The position numbers were made by a program, and so were the translations under genes. Source: Yersinia enterocolitica (GTDB taxonomy: Bacteria > Pseudomonadota > Gammaproteobacteria > Enterobacterales > Enterobacteriaceae). From it: 64,000 bases of DNA. Under the pieces are notes generated by a model. That model made no database searches and was not told the DNA's origin. It was given only the letters and a program-made list of their open reading frames with translations. Of the stretch, positions 13,032-22,721 are shown piece after piece. Numbering within the stretch: position 1 is the stretch's first letter; every line of letters begins with the position of its first letter. The DNA lies in contig NBTC02000002.1 in assembly GCA_002082245.2 (NCBI GenBank), positions 3,534,001 through 3,598,000 on the forward strand, read 5' to 3'.

Positions 13032-14183
13032 TTACTGCTGGCAGAAATGGTCAACCAACTGACCAATCAGCTCGCGGGTTGGCTCGATAAAGGCCATATC
13101 GATAAATTCATCTGGCTGATGGGCTTGATCGATCGAACCGGGTCCCAGCACCAGAGTTGGGCACACTTGCTGGATAAACGGCGCTTCGGTGCAGTAGTTC
13201 ACCACCGCGGTACGCTCACCCAATAATTTCTCGATAACCCCTACCATATGGTGATCGGTTGGGCATTCATAGCCTGGGATCGGTGGATGCAGTTCGTCAA
13301 TGCTCAAACGGCCTGGCCAGCGCTGGCTTACCGGTGTCAGCGCTTCGGTCATTAACTCATTCAGATCACTTAATGTCAGGCCCGGCAACGGGCGGATATC
13401 CATATGCAATTCGCAGCAAGCACAGATACGGTTTGCCGCATCACCGCCGTTAATATGACCAAAATTCATGGTGGGATACGGAATAGTAAACGCCGGATTG
13501 TGATAACGCTCTTGCAACTTGGTGCGTAGCTTCATCAATTGAGTGATAGATTCATGCATTAAATCAATGGCATTCACCCCACGTGCCGGATCGCTAGAAT
13601 GCCCAGACTGACCGGTAATTCGGATAGCATTGGAAATATGCCCTTTGTGCGCCCGCACCGGTTGCAGCGAGGTTGGCTCACCGATAATGGCAAAATCTGG
13701 GCGCAACTGGCTGGAGGCGGCAAAGTAGCGCGCGCCTGCCATGGTGGTTTCTTCATCGGCGGTTGCCAGAATATACAGCGGCTTGCTCAGTTTGCTGGCA
13801 TCGATATCGCGCACCGCATCCAGAATAAAGGCGAAAAAGCCTTTCATGTCGGCGGTACCCAAACCATACAACTTATTGTCATGTTCGGTCAGGGTGAACG
13901 GTGAGCGCGTCCAACGCCCTTCATCAAAAGGCACTGTATCGGTATGACCCGCCAGCAATAATCCACCATTGCCTTCTCCAATGCTGGCAAGCAGATTAAA
14001 TTTGTGGCGTGTATCGGGCACGGGTTGGATCTCGACACGAAAACCCAAGTCTGCAAACCATCCGGCCAACAAGTTGATTAACGCCTCATTACTTTGATCG
14101 AGAGCGCTATCGGTTGCGCTGATCGATGGCGTCGCGATTAACGCCCGATACAGCTCAATAAATGGAGGTAATTTCATCTTCAC
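13032..14183 (-). CDS. argE: ArgE, N-acetylornithine deacetylase
   Basis: 383 aa, standard length, M20 metallopeptidase family. It removes the acetyl group from N-acetylornithine to give ornithine in the linear arginine pathway. Metal ligands are visible: His in [12 protein letters not shown] (near 80), Asp in [12 protein letters not shown] (near 112), the Glu pair in [11 protein letters not shown] (near 144) and [10 protein letters not shown] (near 168). The start is GTG 14183, giving the E. coli length; ATG at 14177 would shorten it by two residues. Divergent from argC across ArgR boxes. Confidence 0.96.
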   Translation of the reverse strand: MKMKLPPFIELYRALIATPSISATDSALDQSNEALINLLAGWFADLGFRVEIQPVPDTRHKFNLLASIGEGNGGLLLAGHTDTVPFDEGRWTRSPFTLTEHDNKLYGLGTADMKGFFAFILDAVRDIDASKLSKPLYILATADEETTMAGARYFAASSQLRPDFAIIGEPTSLQPVRAHKGHISNAIRITGQSGHSSDPARGVNAIDLMHESITQLMKLRTKLQERYHNPAFTIPYPTMNFGHINGGDAANRICACCELHMDIRPLPGLTLSDLNELMTEALTPVSQRWPGRLSIDELHPPIPGYECPTDHHMVGVIEKLLGERTAVVNYCTEAPFIQQVCPTLVLGPGSIDQAHQPDEFIDMAFIEPTRELIGQLVDHFCQQ

Positions 14184-14208
14184 TGTTGACAGCCTTTGGT
14201 TAGGATAG

Positions 14209-14247
14209 TATCAATATTCATGCAGTAATTATGAATAAAAATACATT
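14209..14247. promoter_or_regulatory. ArgR operator: two ARG boxes between argE and argCBH
   Basis: On the minus strand, box 1 is AATGTATTTTTATTCATA (14247-14230) and box 2 is ACTGCATGAATATTGATA (14226-14209). They are separated by exactly 3 bp (ATT), the spacing of tandem 18-bp boxes bound by an ArgR hexamer. Box 1 fits WNTGAATWWWWATTCANW with one clear mismatch and box 2 with about three. The position in the divergent promoter region is as in E. coli. Confidence 0.85.
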
Positions 14248-14388
14248 AAGCTTGAGCGTAAGGGAACCGAAAAACACCCTTAAATTTACGAAAATGTCAA
14301 CGCTCAATCACGAGGGGAACAGCAAAACCTTGCTGAAAACCCAAATACCGGTTTTGACTACTTATGTCTTTATACCGAATTACATTTT

Positions 14389-14466
14389 TATACCCAAAGT
14401 ACTTGGAGTTGCAGGTAGGCGGCAAGTGAGTAATAAGCACTGCTGCAACGTCAAGTAAGCAGGGTA
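14389..14466. repeat. Core-deleted ERIC element, about 78 bp
   Basis: The left arm TATACCCAAAGTACTTGGAG with TTGCAGGTAGGCGGCAAGTGA and the right arm TGCAACGTCAAGTAAGCAGGGTA are both ERIC-like, but the central palindrome is missing. It ends 15 nt before the argC start codon. Confidence 0.7.
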
Positions 14467-14481
14467 AGGTGAACTGAACCC

Positions 14482-15504
14482 ATGTTGAATACGCTAATTG
14501 TTGGTGCCAGTGGTTATGCCGGAGCGGAGCTTACGGCTTACCTGAGTCGTCACCCACATATGAACATAACCGGTTTAACGGTTTCAGCGCAAAGTGCAGA
14601 TGCAGGAAAATTACTTTCTGACCTGCATCCGCAGCTAAAAGGCATTATTGATCTCCCGCTGCAACCCTTGGTGGATGTGGCTCAGGCGGCAAAAGGGGTT
14701 GATGTTGTGTTCCTCGCTACCGCCCACGAGGTCAGCCATGATTTAGCGCCGCAATTTTTAGCTGCCGGTTGTGTAGTATTCGATCTCTCCGGTGCGTTTC
14801 GGGTTAAAGATACGGCGTTTTACCGTCAGTATTATGGTTTTGAACATAAACATCCCGATTGGCTGGATAAAGCCGTCTATGGGCTTGCTGAATGGCAGGC
14901 AGAAGAGATTAAGCAGGCACAGTTGATCGCGGTACCAGGCTGTTATCCAACCGCATCGCAATTAGCGCTTAAGCCGTTGGTTGATAGCAAATTATTGAAT
15001 GAAGCACAGTGGCCGGTGATTAATGCGGTCAGTGGCGTCAGCGGCGCAGGGCGTAAGGCCAGTATCGGCAACAGTTTCTGTGAAGTGAGTTTACAGCCCT
15101 ACGGCTTGTTTAATCATCGTCATCATCCAGAAATTGTGGCTCACCTTGGCACGCCAGTTATTTTTACCCCGCACTTGGGTAATTTCGCCCGGGGCATTTT
15201 GGCGACCATTACCTGCCGTCTGAACGCGGGTATTACGGCGCAAGATATTGCCGACGCGTATCACCATGCTTATCAGGATAAACCGCTGGTGCGGTTGTAT
15301 CAGCAGGGTGTTCCCGCGTTGAAAGCGGTGGTTGGTTTGCCTTTCTGCGATATTGGTTTCTCGGTGCAAGGCGAACATTTAATTATTGTCGCTACTGAAG
15401 ATAACCTACTGAAAGGTGCGGCAGCTCAGGCTGTACAATGCATGAATATACGTTTTGGTTTTACAGAAACCGAGTCTCTGTTGTGGGGCAAGGTAAGTCA
15501 CTAG
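14482..15504 (+). CDS. argC: ArgC, N-acetyl-gamma-glutamyl-phosphate reductase
   Basis: 340 aa. NADPH-dependent reduction of N-acetylglutamyl phosphate to the semialdehyde, third step of arginine synthesis. The Rossmann motif is [15 protein letters not shown] at residues 7-21. The catalytic cysteine is in [16 protein letters not shown] near residue 155, and HRHHPEI near 212 carries conserved histidines. First gene of argCBH and controlled by the ARG boxes shared with argE. Its Shine-Dalgarno AAGG (14466-14469) lies at the edge of a shortened ERIC element. Confidence 0.97.
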   Translation: MLNTLIVGASGYAGAELTAYLSRHPHMNITGLTVSAQSADAGKLLSDLHPQLKGIIDLPLQPLVDVAQAAKGVDVVFLATAHEVSHDLAPQFLAAGCVVFDLSGAFRVKDTAFYRQYYGFEHKHPDWLDKAVYGLAEWQAEEIKQAQLIAVPGCYPTASQLALKPLVDSKLLNEAQWPVINAVSGVSGAGRKASIGNSFCEVSLQPYGLFNHRHHPEIVAHLGTPVIFTPHLGNFARGILATITCRLNAGITAQDIADAYHHAYQDKPLVRLYQQGVPALKAVVGLPFCDIGFSVQGEHLIIVATEDNLLKGAAAQAVQCMNIRFGFTETESLLWGKVSH

Positions 15505-15571
15505 CCGAAATTGCTGGTTGCGGTCATGCCTGTAAACCCATAAATTTTACCCGATTAAATAAGGCGCAAAA

Positions 15572-16348
15572 ATGATGAATCCGTTAGTCATTAAATTAGG
15601 TGGCGTGTTGCTCGACAGCGAAGAAGCGCTGGAACGCCTGTTTACTGCATTGGTGACTTATCGCGAAAAGCATGAGCGCCCGCTAGTGATTATGCACGGT
15701 GGCGGTTGTCTGGTTGACATTCTGATGAAAAAACTCGCTTTGCCAGTAGTGAAGAAAAACGGCTTACGCGTCACCCCTGCTGATCAGATTGATATCATTA
15801 CCGGCGCACTGGCTGGCACCGCTAACAAAACCCTGCTGTCTTGGGCGGTGAAACATAATATTAATGCTGTTGGCTTGTGTCTGGGCGATGGTGGAACCGT
15901 CTCGGTAACGCTACTGGATGCCGAGCTGGGGCATGTGGGTAATGCTCAGCCGGGATCACCTACTTTGGTGAATACCTTGCTGGCTGCGGATTACATGCCC
16001 ATTATCAGCTCCATTGGTATTACTGCCGACGGCCAACTGATGAATGTGAATGCCGATCAGGCAGCCACCGCGTTAGCCGCCACCCTTGGGGCAGATTTGA
16101 TCTTGTTGTCTGATGTTAGTGGCATACTGGATGGTAAAGGCCAACGGATTGCTGAAATGACGGCGCAAAAGGCCGAGCAACTCATTGCTCAAGGCATCAT
16201 CACCGATGGTATGGTAGTTAAAGTGAACGCAGCACTGGATGCAGCACGCTCACTAGGCCGCCCGGTAGATATTGCCAGTTGGCGTCATGCGGATCAGTTA
16301 CCGGCACTGTTTAATGGTGAGCCAATTGGCACACGTATTCTGGCCTAA
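15572..16348 (+). CDS. argB: ArgB, acetylglutamate kinase
   Basis: 258 aa, standard size. It phosphorylates N-acetylglutamate, second step of arginine synthesis. Amino acid kinase family signatures are present: [16 protein letters not shown] (residues 5-20, phosphate loop), MHGGGCLVD near 44 and [27 protein letters not shown] near 157-183. Starts at ATG 15572 after a weak AAGGCG site; ATG at 15575 is an alternative. It follows argC with a 67-nt gap; argH comes after an ERIC-like repeat. Confidence 0.97.
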   Translation: MMNPLVIKLGGVLLDSEEALERLFTALVTYREKHERPLVIMHGGGCLVDILMKKLALPVVKKNGLRVTPADQIDIITGALAGTANKTLLSWAVKHNINAVGLCLGDGGTVSVTLLDAELGHVGNAQPGSPTLVNTLLAADYMPIISSIGITADGQLMNVNADQAATALAATLGADLILLSDVSGILDGKGQRIAEMTAQKAEQLIAQGIITDGMVVKVNAALDAARSLGRPVDIASWRHADQLPALFNGEPIGTRILA

Positions 16349-16474
16349 ATACCCTTCTTATTTGAAGTTGCAGCGCTGTTAGCGGCTCTTACTCACCCGA
16401 ATCACTGACTTGAGTCAGCTCAACGGGATTCGTGCGTTTGCTGCCTTGCTGCCACTCCAACTACTTTGGGTATA
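16349..16474. repeat. ERIC-like element inside argCBH
   Basis: It begins ATACCCTTCTTATTTGAAG directly after the argB stop and ends CAACTACTTTGGGTATA. The centre carries CACCCGAATCACTGACTTGAG and TCAGCTCAACGGGATTCGTG, an inverted repeat. It would be transcribed between argB and argH. Confidence 0.8.
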
Positions 16475-16511
16475 TTATGAGTTTTTATTCTGAAACTAGG
16501 GAAGAAAGATT

Positions 16512-17885
16512 ATGGCATTGTGGGGCGGGCGGTTCAGTCAGGCGGCAGATCAGCGTTTCAAGCAATTCAACGATTCACTGCGGTTTGATTATCGGCTGGC
16601 GGAGCAGGATATTATCGGTTCTGTTGCCTGGTCGAAAGCGCTAGTGACGGTTGGGGTATTAACGGCTACCGAACAGCAACAACTGGAACAGGCACTTGAT
16701 GCATTGCAAAAAGAAGTGCAGGCCGATCCGCAGGCTATCTTGCACAGTGATGCTGAAGATATTCACAGTTGGGTCGAAACCAAACTGATTGATAAAGTTG
16801 GCGATTTAGGTAAAAAACTGCATACCGGCCGTAGCCGTAATGATCAGGTGGCGACCGATCTGAAATTGTGGTGCAAATTCCAGATTACTGAATTACAAAC
16901 TGCGGTTAAGCAGTTGCAGCAGGCGCTGGTTGCCACAGCCGAAGCGAATCAGGATGCCGTCATGCCGGGTTATACCCACTTGCAACGTGCTCAACCGGTG
17001 ACTTTTGCTCACTGGTGTCTGGCGTATGCAGAAATGCTGTCGCGTGACCAAAGCCGACTGCAAGATACCCTGACGCGCTTGGATGTCAGCCCATTGGGCA
17101 GTGGGGCATTGGCAGGTACTGCCTATGACATCGATCGCGAACAACTGGCTAGCTGGTTAGGTTTCGCCTCTGCCACTCGCAACAGCCTCGACAGTGTTTC
17201 AGACCGCGACCACGTCTTAGAGCTACTGTCTGATGCCAGCATCGGCATGGTGCATTTGTCTCGTTTTGCTGAGGATCTGATCTTCTTCAACAGTGGCGAA
17301 GCGGCTTTTGTTGATTTATCGGATCGTGTGACCTCCGGTTCTTCCTTGATGCCACAGAAGAAAAACCCAGATGCGTTGGAATTAATCCGTGGTAAATGTG
17401 GCCGGGTACAAGGTGCATTGACCGGAATGATGATGACGTTGAAAGGCTTGCCTCTTGCTTATAACAAAGACATGCAGGAAGACAAAGAAGGGCTGTTTGA
17501 TGCGTTGGATACCTGGCTCGATTGCCTGCATATGGCGGCGCTGGTATTAGACGGTATTCAGGTAAAACGGCCACGTTGTAAAGAAGCGGCAGAACAGGGT
17601 TACGCCAATGCCACTGAACTGGCTGATTATCTGGTCGCCAAGGGCGTACCCTTCCGTGAGGCGCACCATATTGTTGGTGAAGCGGTCGTTGAAGCTATTC
17701 GTCAGGGTAAAGCGCTGGAAGCACTCTTGCTGGCTGATTTGCAGAAGTTCAGCGCAGTGATTGGCGATGATGTTTATCCGATTCTGGCATTGCAATCTTG
17801 CCTGGATAAACGTGTTGCTAAAGGTGGGGTCTCACCACAGCAAGTGGCTTCTGCTATTGTCGAAGCGAAAGCACGCCTAATTTAA
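16512..17885 (+). CDS. argH: ArgH, argininosuccinate lyase
   Basis: 457 aa, as in E. coli. Last step of arginine synthesis: argininosuccinate to arginine and fumarate. The fumarase/ASL superfamily signature [15 protein letters not shown] is at residues about 276-290. Other conserved blocks are [17 protein letters not shown] near 104 and [16 protein letters not shown] near 154. The start ATG 16512 follows GGGAAGAAAG. Last gene of the arginine operon, followed by a clear terminator; in E. coli oxyR comes next, but here a 13-kb accessory block intervenes. Confidence 0.97.
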   Translation: MALWGGRFSQAADQRFKQFNDSLRFDYRLAEQDIIGSVAWSKALVTVGVLTATEQQQLEQALDALQKEVQADPQAILHSDAEDIHSWVETKLIDKVGDLGKKLHTGRSRNDQVATDLKLWCKFQITELQTAVKQLQQALVATAEANQDAVMPGYTHLQRAQPVTFAHWCLAYAEMLSRDQSRLQDTLTRLDVSPLGSGALAGTAYDIDREQLASWLGFASATRNSLDSVSDRDHVLELLSDASIGMVHLSRFAEDLIFFNSGEAAFVDLSDRVTSGSSLMPQKKNPDALELIRGKCGRVQGALTGMMMTLKGLPLAYNKDMQEDKEGLFDALDTWLDCLHMAALVLDGIQVKRPRCKEAAEQGYANATELADYLVAKGVPFREAHHIVGEAVVEAIRQGKALEALLLADLQKFSAVIGDDVYPILALQSCLDKRVAKGGVSPQQVASAIVEAKARLI

Positions 17886-17906
17886 TTAGTTAGCTATTAA
17901 TATTGA

Positions 17907-17936
17907 TAATGGGCCGCTTTATAGTGGCCCATTTTA
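17907..17936 (+). terminator. argCBH terminator
   Basis: Hairpin with arms AATGGGCC and GGCCCATT around a CGCTTTATAGT loop, followed by TT. It closes the arginine operon about 20 nt after argH. Confidence 0.75.
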
Positions 17937-18442
17937 CATTTAAACGTATTTGAAATAATTTACATGTTATTTTTCATATTGTTTTATTTTGATTGACGTT
18001 ACTCTAACGATTATTTTTCTTATTTAATCTACGTTATAAAACCAATATTTTCAGCCTAATAAGATTTTAATTTTAATATTCAGTTGAGTTTATACCTCTT
18101 AGTGATTATGATAATCATTATCAACCAGTGGCGTTGTAGTGAAACCTCTACTAAGATTAAAAATAGAGACATATAATTCAAAATAGCCGAAAACCTATTT
18201 TATTCCTGCATTACCTGATCCATTAATAAAGTGGCTGGGCTGCTATTAGATTTAATTCTTTATGATTTTTCTATTTTGAAAAAGGTCAGTCATATCGTTA
18301 ATAGATAATGACTTTCCTTTGTTCAAACATCTCTGGTTATCCGGCATTAGATTTATTGCTGGCCATTATCACGTCTGCTATTCAAGAACTAAAATAGTTA
18401 ACAGGTTAATTATATTCATATCGTAAGGATGAAATCTAATAA
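17937..18442 (+). other. AT-rich region upstream of hasR
   Basis: Very AT-rich stretch of 506 bases, unlike the arginine genes to its left. It holds a Fur-type promoter at 18084-18122 (annotated separately), then about 320 bases of leader before hasR. No open reading frame of note and no tRNA-like structure seen. Confidence 0.5.
18084..18122 (+). promoter_or_regulatory. Fur-regulated promoter of the has locus
   Basis: The 19-mer GATTATGATAATCATTATC at 18104-18122 differs from the Fur consensus GATAATGATAATCATTATC at one base. It overlaps the -10 element TATGAT (18107-18112), which is 17 bp from the -35 TTGAGT (18084-18089). Fur-Fe2+ bound there would block RNA polymerase, giving iron-starvation induction. 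Transcription would start near 18119, leaving a leader of about 325 nt. Confidence 0.85.
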
Positions 18443-20935
18443 ATGGACAATATAGTGAGAGATAAAAGAAAAATAATAACCTCAATGAATAAAATTGCCC
18501 TTGGTATATTTATAGCTCTGGCAACAGCGCAAGGCTATTCTGGCAAAGTTCGTGCGGAGGCAACGGTAACCCCTTCGGCTGAAAATGATATGCTATTGGA
18601 TAAACTCAAGGTAGAAGGAGCGAATAACTCCCAGGACGGTGACTGGGTATATGATGAGCTGCACTCAGTCAGTGAAATCTCTCGCGAACAATTGGATAAT
18701 CGCCCTGCCCGCCATGCGGCAGATATATTGGAACAAACTCCCGGTGTCTATTCCAGCGTCAGCCAGCAAGACCCCGCGCTTTCCGTGAATATCCGTGGTA
18801 TCCAAGACTACGGCCGCGTCAATATGAATATTGACGGCATGCGGCAAAACTTTATGAAAAGCGGTCATGGTCAGCGCCATGGTGTGATGTATATCGATCC
18901 AGAAATATTGAGTAGTGTTGTGATTGAAAAGGGGGCCACCAGCGGTATGGGCGGTGCTGGCGTCATTGGTGGGGTTGCCACCTTTAATACAGTCAATGCC
19001 AGTGATTTCCTCGAACCGGGCAAAGAACTGGGGGGGCAAATACGTGCCATGACCGGTGATAATGGCACTCAGTTTATTGGTGGTGGTGTCCTGGCGCTGG
19101 GTAATGAATATGGTGATCTATTAATTGCTGCCAGTGAGCGCAATCTAAAAGATTATTGGCCCGGCAATAAAGGGGATATTGGTGCTCTTCGTTTTGGCAG
19201 AGAAGCCGCCCCAGTTTTAGGCAGAGAAATTACAAATAACAAAGTTGAATTTGCCAACTATAAAATGAGCTCACGGCTCGCTAAACTGGGCTGGAATTTG
19301 CCCGCCGACCAACGGCTGGTACTCAGCTATTTGCAAACGCAAATAAATAGCCCCAATGCCAGTATGTTAACGCAGATTGTCGATAAGTCAGATCCCTACC
19401 GTAGAATTAAAATGGGCTGGAAAAAGAGCAGCGTAAGTGATGTGCTGAACCGTAGTATAGGGTTGGATTATAGCCTCAAGCCTGAACATATTGCCTGGCT
19501 GGATGTGGCGGCTAAAATCTATTACGTTGATACCAATGATGAAACCGATACCCTGTGTTCTGATGCCGTTTTTTGTAAAAAGTTTTGGACTCAAACCCGT
19601 TTGAACACCCGTGGTTTACAACTGCAAAATACCAATTACTTTACCTTCGCCGACCACCATCAATTACAAGTCAAATATGGCCTCGAGTGGTTTAGTGACC
19701 GCTCCACCGGCAACTCAACTCAAGAAACAATGCTGGGTGTCACCCCACCCGGCAAGCGCACCATGACCAGCACCTTTGCCCAGTTGAATTACGAACATGC
19801 AGACTGGCTGCGGCTGGAAGGTGGCCTGCGTTATGATCAATTTCGCTTAAAGGGTAATACCTGGATGCAGAGCAAATCTTTCCTTAGCAACTATTCCCGT
19901 GAAAACCCATGCAACACAAAGATACATGAGCAACATCTCGCTGAAAACAGGCGGTGCTCCTATAATAACACGGTCAAAATGACCTGGGATGTGGATCGCC
20001 GTGAACAACAGCTTTCGCCCACCTTGGCTATCGGTATCAAACCTGGTGTGCAGTGGCTGGAGTTTTTTGGTAATTACGGCAAATCCTGGCGGCCACCGGC
20101 GATTACCGAAGTGCTGGCGACCGGCAGTGCACATGGTCACGGCTGGATTTTGCCCAATCCGTTTCTGGCCGCAGAGCATTCCAAAGCCTGGGAAGCGGGC
20201 ATTAATATTCAACACAGTAATCTGTTTAGTGAACAAGACCGCCTGGTGGCCAAAATGGCCTACTTTGATACCCGCGTCAGCAATTATATTAATCTTGAAT
20301 TATCCAAGACCAAACCACTGCTAGGTTACGGTTCCTTTGCAAATGCTACCTACATTAATAATTTATTGGCAGCCCGTTTTCGTGGTCTTGAATATCAATT
20401 AAGCTATGACATGGGTTTTTTTTATACCAGTTTAAATTATACCAGAATGATTGGTGTTAATAACTTTTGTTCTAAAAGGGCTTGGTTAGGTGGAGCGCAA
20501 ACCTTTACATCTAATAAGGATGGTATTTATCCTCTCGAAAATGATAACATGAACAATATGATTGATTGCTTGGCGGGGAATAACTTATTTGGTTCTTCTG
20601 CTTATTTGCCCGGTGATCGTGGCAGTTTAACTTTAGGTGGAAGATTATTTGATAAAAAGCTAGATCTCGGCACCATTATTCGCTATAACAAAGGACATCA
20701 AGACGCATCGGTTATTAATAGCTACGGCCACGCTAATACCGCTTATGTTGCGGATTGGCCGAAATATACCTTATTTGATCTTTATGCTAGTTATAAGGTA
20801 ACTAATAATTTAACTTTGCGTAGCACAATAGAAAATATAACTAATCGCGCTTATATAGTCAGTTATGGTGATTCACTTTCTTTTGCGCCAAATCGTGGTC
20901 GAACTATTCAGGGCGGTTTTGAATATAAATTTTAG
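18443..20935 (+). CDS. hasR: HasR, TonB-dependent haem/hemophore receptor
   Basis: 830 aa from ATG 18443, which has AAGGA about 13 nt upstream. The signal peptide (MNKIALGIFIALATAQGYSG) begins at a second ATG, 18485, which may be the real start. The plug domain follows (EISREQLDNRPARHAADILE near 75, VNIRGIQDYGRVNMNIDGMR near 115), then a beta-barrel ending in ...GGFEYKF. A WRPPAITEV block near 550, a His-rich GSAHGHGW and PNPFLAAEHS resemble the FRAP/NPNL region with the haem-ligating loop of haem receptors. There is no N-terminal signalling domain, and no hasI/hasS genes are nearby. It imports haem, free or delivered by HasA, using HasB or TonB energy. Confidence 0.92.
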   Translation: MDNIVRDKRKIITSMNKIALGIFIALATAQGYSGKVRAEATVTPSAENDMLLDKLKVEGANNSQDGDWVYDELHSVSEISREQLDNRPARHAADILEQTPGVYSSVSQQDPALSVNIRGIQDYGRVNMNIDGMRQNFMKSGHGQRHGVMYIDPEILSSVVIEKGATSGMGGAGVIGGVATFNTVNASDFLEPGKELGGQIRAMTGDNGTQFIGGGVLALGNEYGDLLIAASERNLKDYWPGNKGDIGALRFGREAAPVLGREITNNKVEFANYKMSSRLAKLGWNLPADQRLVLSYLQTQINSPNASMLTQIVDKSDPYRRIKMGWKKSSVSDVLNRSIGLDYSLKPEHIAWLDVAAKIYYVDTNDETDTLCSDAVFCKKFWTQTRLNTRGLQLQNTNYFTFADHHQLQVKYGLEWFSDRSTGNSTQETMLGVTPPGKRTMTSTFAQLNYEHADWLRLEGGLRYDQFRLKGNTWMQSKSFLSNYSRENPCNTKIHEQHLAENRRCSYNNTVKMTWDVDRREQQLSPTLAIGIKPGVQWLEFFGNYGKSWRPPAITEVLATGSAHGHGWILPNPFLAAEHSKAWEAGINIQHSNLFSEQDRLVAKMAYFDTRVSNYINLELSKTKPLLGYGSFANATYINNLLAARFRGLEYQLSYDMGFFYTSLNYTRMIGVNNFCSKRAWLGGAQTFTSNKDGIYPLENDNMNNMIDCLAGNNLFGSSAYLPGDRGSLTLGGRLFDKKLDLGTIIRYNKGHQDASVINSYGHANTAYVADWPKYTLFDLYASYKVTNNLTLRSTIENITNRAYIVSYGDSLSFAPNRGRTIQGGFEYKF

Positions 20936-21026
20936 TTATCAATGTTAAATATGAAGCCTTAAATAAACATACTAAATATGAATTTAAAATCTTCAGATGG
21001 AATAATAACTTCGTCTGTAGTCACAC

Positions 21027-21044
21027 TGACTCAGTGATGAGTCA
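21027..21044 (+). promoter_or_regulatory. Stem-loop between hasR and hasA1
   Basis: Perfect 7-bp stem TGACTCA / TGAGTCA with loop GTGA, 33 nt before the first hasA start. There is no U-tract after it, so it is not a simple terminator; it could protect or block readthrough in the hasR-hasA transcript. Function inferred. Confidence 0.5.
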
Positions 21045-21076
21045 TATAATGGTTGTTAACAATAAGGAAATTTATC

Positions 21077-21685
21077 ATGACAGTAACGATCCAATATCAA
21101 AGCCAATTCAGTAACGACACTCTAACCTCTTATACTCAGCAGTGGGCTACCATTCATGGTGATATAAAAGACACGCAGGCACCAGGCTATGCCAAGGACG
21201 TTGGTCAATTTTCTGGCGGGGGGTGGTTTAGTGGTAACCAATATTCAATTGGCAGCTCTCATAGTGGTGCTAGTACTGCAATGATCGTAGAGGGTGATTT
21301 GAACTATAATATGGCCCACCATACCTTCCACGGGAAAATGGCAAACTTGGAGTTGGGTAAAAACTTGAAAGATAACTCAGATATCACTGGTAAACAGCTT
21401 GACCAAGTGGAAGTGAAATTGAGTGGCATAGATCTGACCGGTGAATTTGACCCTACCAAAACAATGGTAGAAAACCATCAAGGGGATATGCATAAAGCCA
21501 CCTACGGTTTGATGAGAGGCAATGCAGAACCATTGTTGGAAATCCTCGCCGCTAAGGGTATTGATGTGAATACCCCACTGAAGGATATGCCAATCGCCAG
21601 CCAATTTGACGTTATGGCGTCAGATGCACCAATGATTGATACCGTTGGTGTGATTGAAAGCAGCGATATGTTGTTAGCCGCTTAA
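21077..21685 (+). CDS. hasA: HasA1, secreted haem-binding hemophore (canonical copy)
   Basis: 202 aa from ATG 21077, chosen over an upstream ATG because AAGGAAA lies 7 nt before it. The fold signature begins TVTIQYQSQFSNDTLTSYTQQWA. The haem loop keeps Tyr77 (equivalent to Tyr75 of Serratia HasA) in DLNYN and His82 in AHHTFHG (His83 equivalent). Position 32 is Asp instead of the Serratia His32, so haem binding is probably through Tyr alone, as known for Y. pestis HasA, which has Gln there. The C-terminus DTVGVIESSDMLLAA is the type I secretion signal; there is no N-terminal signal peptide. First of three hasA-like genes. Confidence 0.92.
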   Translation: MTVTIQYQSQFSNDTLTSYTQQWATIHGDIKDTQAPGYAKDVGQFSGGGWFSGNQYSIGSSHSGASTAMIVEGDLNYNMAHHTFHGKMANLELGKNLKDNSDITGKQLDQVEVKLSGIDLTGEFDPTKTMVENHQGDMHKATYGLMRGNAEPLLEILAAKGIDVNTPLKDMPIASQFDVMASDAPMIDTVGVIESSDMLLAA

Positions 21686-21772
21686 TAAATAGAACCGCCG
21701 GGAAAGGATTTTCTGGTTGATTCTCGCTGCTGTGTAATATGTGTCAGTGTATTTGTAATGAGTATAAGTGCG

Positions 21773-21821
21773 CCACCACCGTACTCTGGTAGATCTGGTT
21801 TCTTCTTGGCTGCGGCGGTGG
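21773..21821 (+). terminator. Large stem-loop after hasA1
   Basis: CCACCACCG (21773-21781) faces CGGCGGTGG (21813-21821), with one mismatch and a loop of 31 nt. TTCATATTGATATTTT follows. It may be a leaky terminator or 3' end stabiliser separating hasA1 from hasA2. Evidence is base pairing only. Confidence 0.45.
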
Positions 21822-21926
21822 TTCATATTGATATTTTAAATATTAGATTAAAATTCGCAGATTAATTTACCTACAGAATAATATAACTTAATGATGAGTG
21901 ATATTTTTAATTAAAGGGATTTTAAT

Positions 21927-22601
21927 ATGACTGTGACGATTAAGTATCATGAAGAATTTAAAAATGAAACTATCTCTTCTTATACCTACTGGTGGGCCAC
22001 TGATTTTGGTGATATAGCTCAAAAGTCGGGTGACGGAGGATATAGTATTTACTCGGCTGGTCCAAATTCGCCCACCGTTGGTATAAAACTCGCGATTCAA
22101 AATAGCTCCCCTCAAAGTAAAGCTGCAATAGTGATGGAATCTAAGGGAGTACACGCGGCGATGGTTATGGAAGCTCACGGAGTGAAGTTATCCGAAGTGT
22201 CTCCCATAATCCCCGGTGAAAACGAAAGTCTGCAATTTGGTGCGAATTTAATTCCTATTCCTGATATTAACTTGGAGGATCCTCAGTTTCATCAGCTTCA
22301 ACTCCAGCAAGTGCAACTGAAATTCAGCGGATTAGATATCTCAAGTGATATTGATATCTCTGTTTTAGAGATCCTTTATGCAATGCTTAGAGATAATAGC
22401 TATCCGAGTGATATGGATCTTGGTGTCTATGGCTTGCTGAGAGGCAATAACGCTTCCATACTAAAAATACTCGAATCCCAAGGTGTAGATGTAAACACGC
22501 CACTCAAAGACTTGGCGCTTGCCAGTCAGTTTGACGTTATTGTTGATATACCCGTCATTGACACCGTGGCTGATAGCAGTGAGCTATTATTAGCCGCTTA
22601 A
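21927..22601 (+). CDS. HasA-like protein 2, lacks canonical haem ligands
   Basis: 224 aa, 22 longer than HasA1. The N-terminus TVTIKYHEEFKNETISSYTYWWA and the C-terminal region (YGLLRGNNASILKILESQG, VNTPLKDLALASQFDV, DTVADSSELLLAA) are clearly HasA. No tyrosine occurs between residues 43 and 150, so the Tyr75 ligand is absent. In its place is an 11-residue tandem repeat: AAIVMESKGVH (66-76) and AAMVMEAHGVK (77-87), which brings in His76 and His84. Gln32 stands where Serratia has His32. A good ribosome binding site (AAAGGG) precedes it. Probably secreted by HasDE; whether it binds haem is unknown. Confidence 0.85.
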   Translation: MTVTIKYHEEFKNETISSYTYWWATDFGDIAQKSGDGGYSIYSAGPNSPTVGIKLAIQNSSPQSKAAIVMESKGVHAAMVMEAHGVKLSEVSPIIPGENESLQFGANLIPIPDINLEDPQFHQLQLQQVQLKFSGLDISSDIDISVLEILYAMLRDNSYPSDMDLGVYGLLRGNNASILKILESQGVDVNTPLKDLALASQFDVIVDIPVIDTVADSSELLLAA

Positions 22602-22721
22602 CGTTTAACAAAGTTAGTGTCGTATATTAACTTTAAAATTATTTAAGTGGATTAAATAATTTATTCAGTAGTAAAGATAGTTCAATGATTAAATATTATT
22701 TAAAATTAAAAGGATATCATT

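Noticed and set aside
14231..14458. 75-codon plus-strand reading frame between argE and argC
   Set aside because: It translates the ARG box and a shortened ERIC element, has no ribosome binding site and no protein-like pattern.
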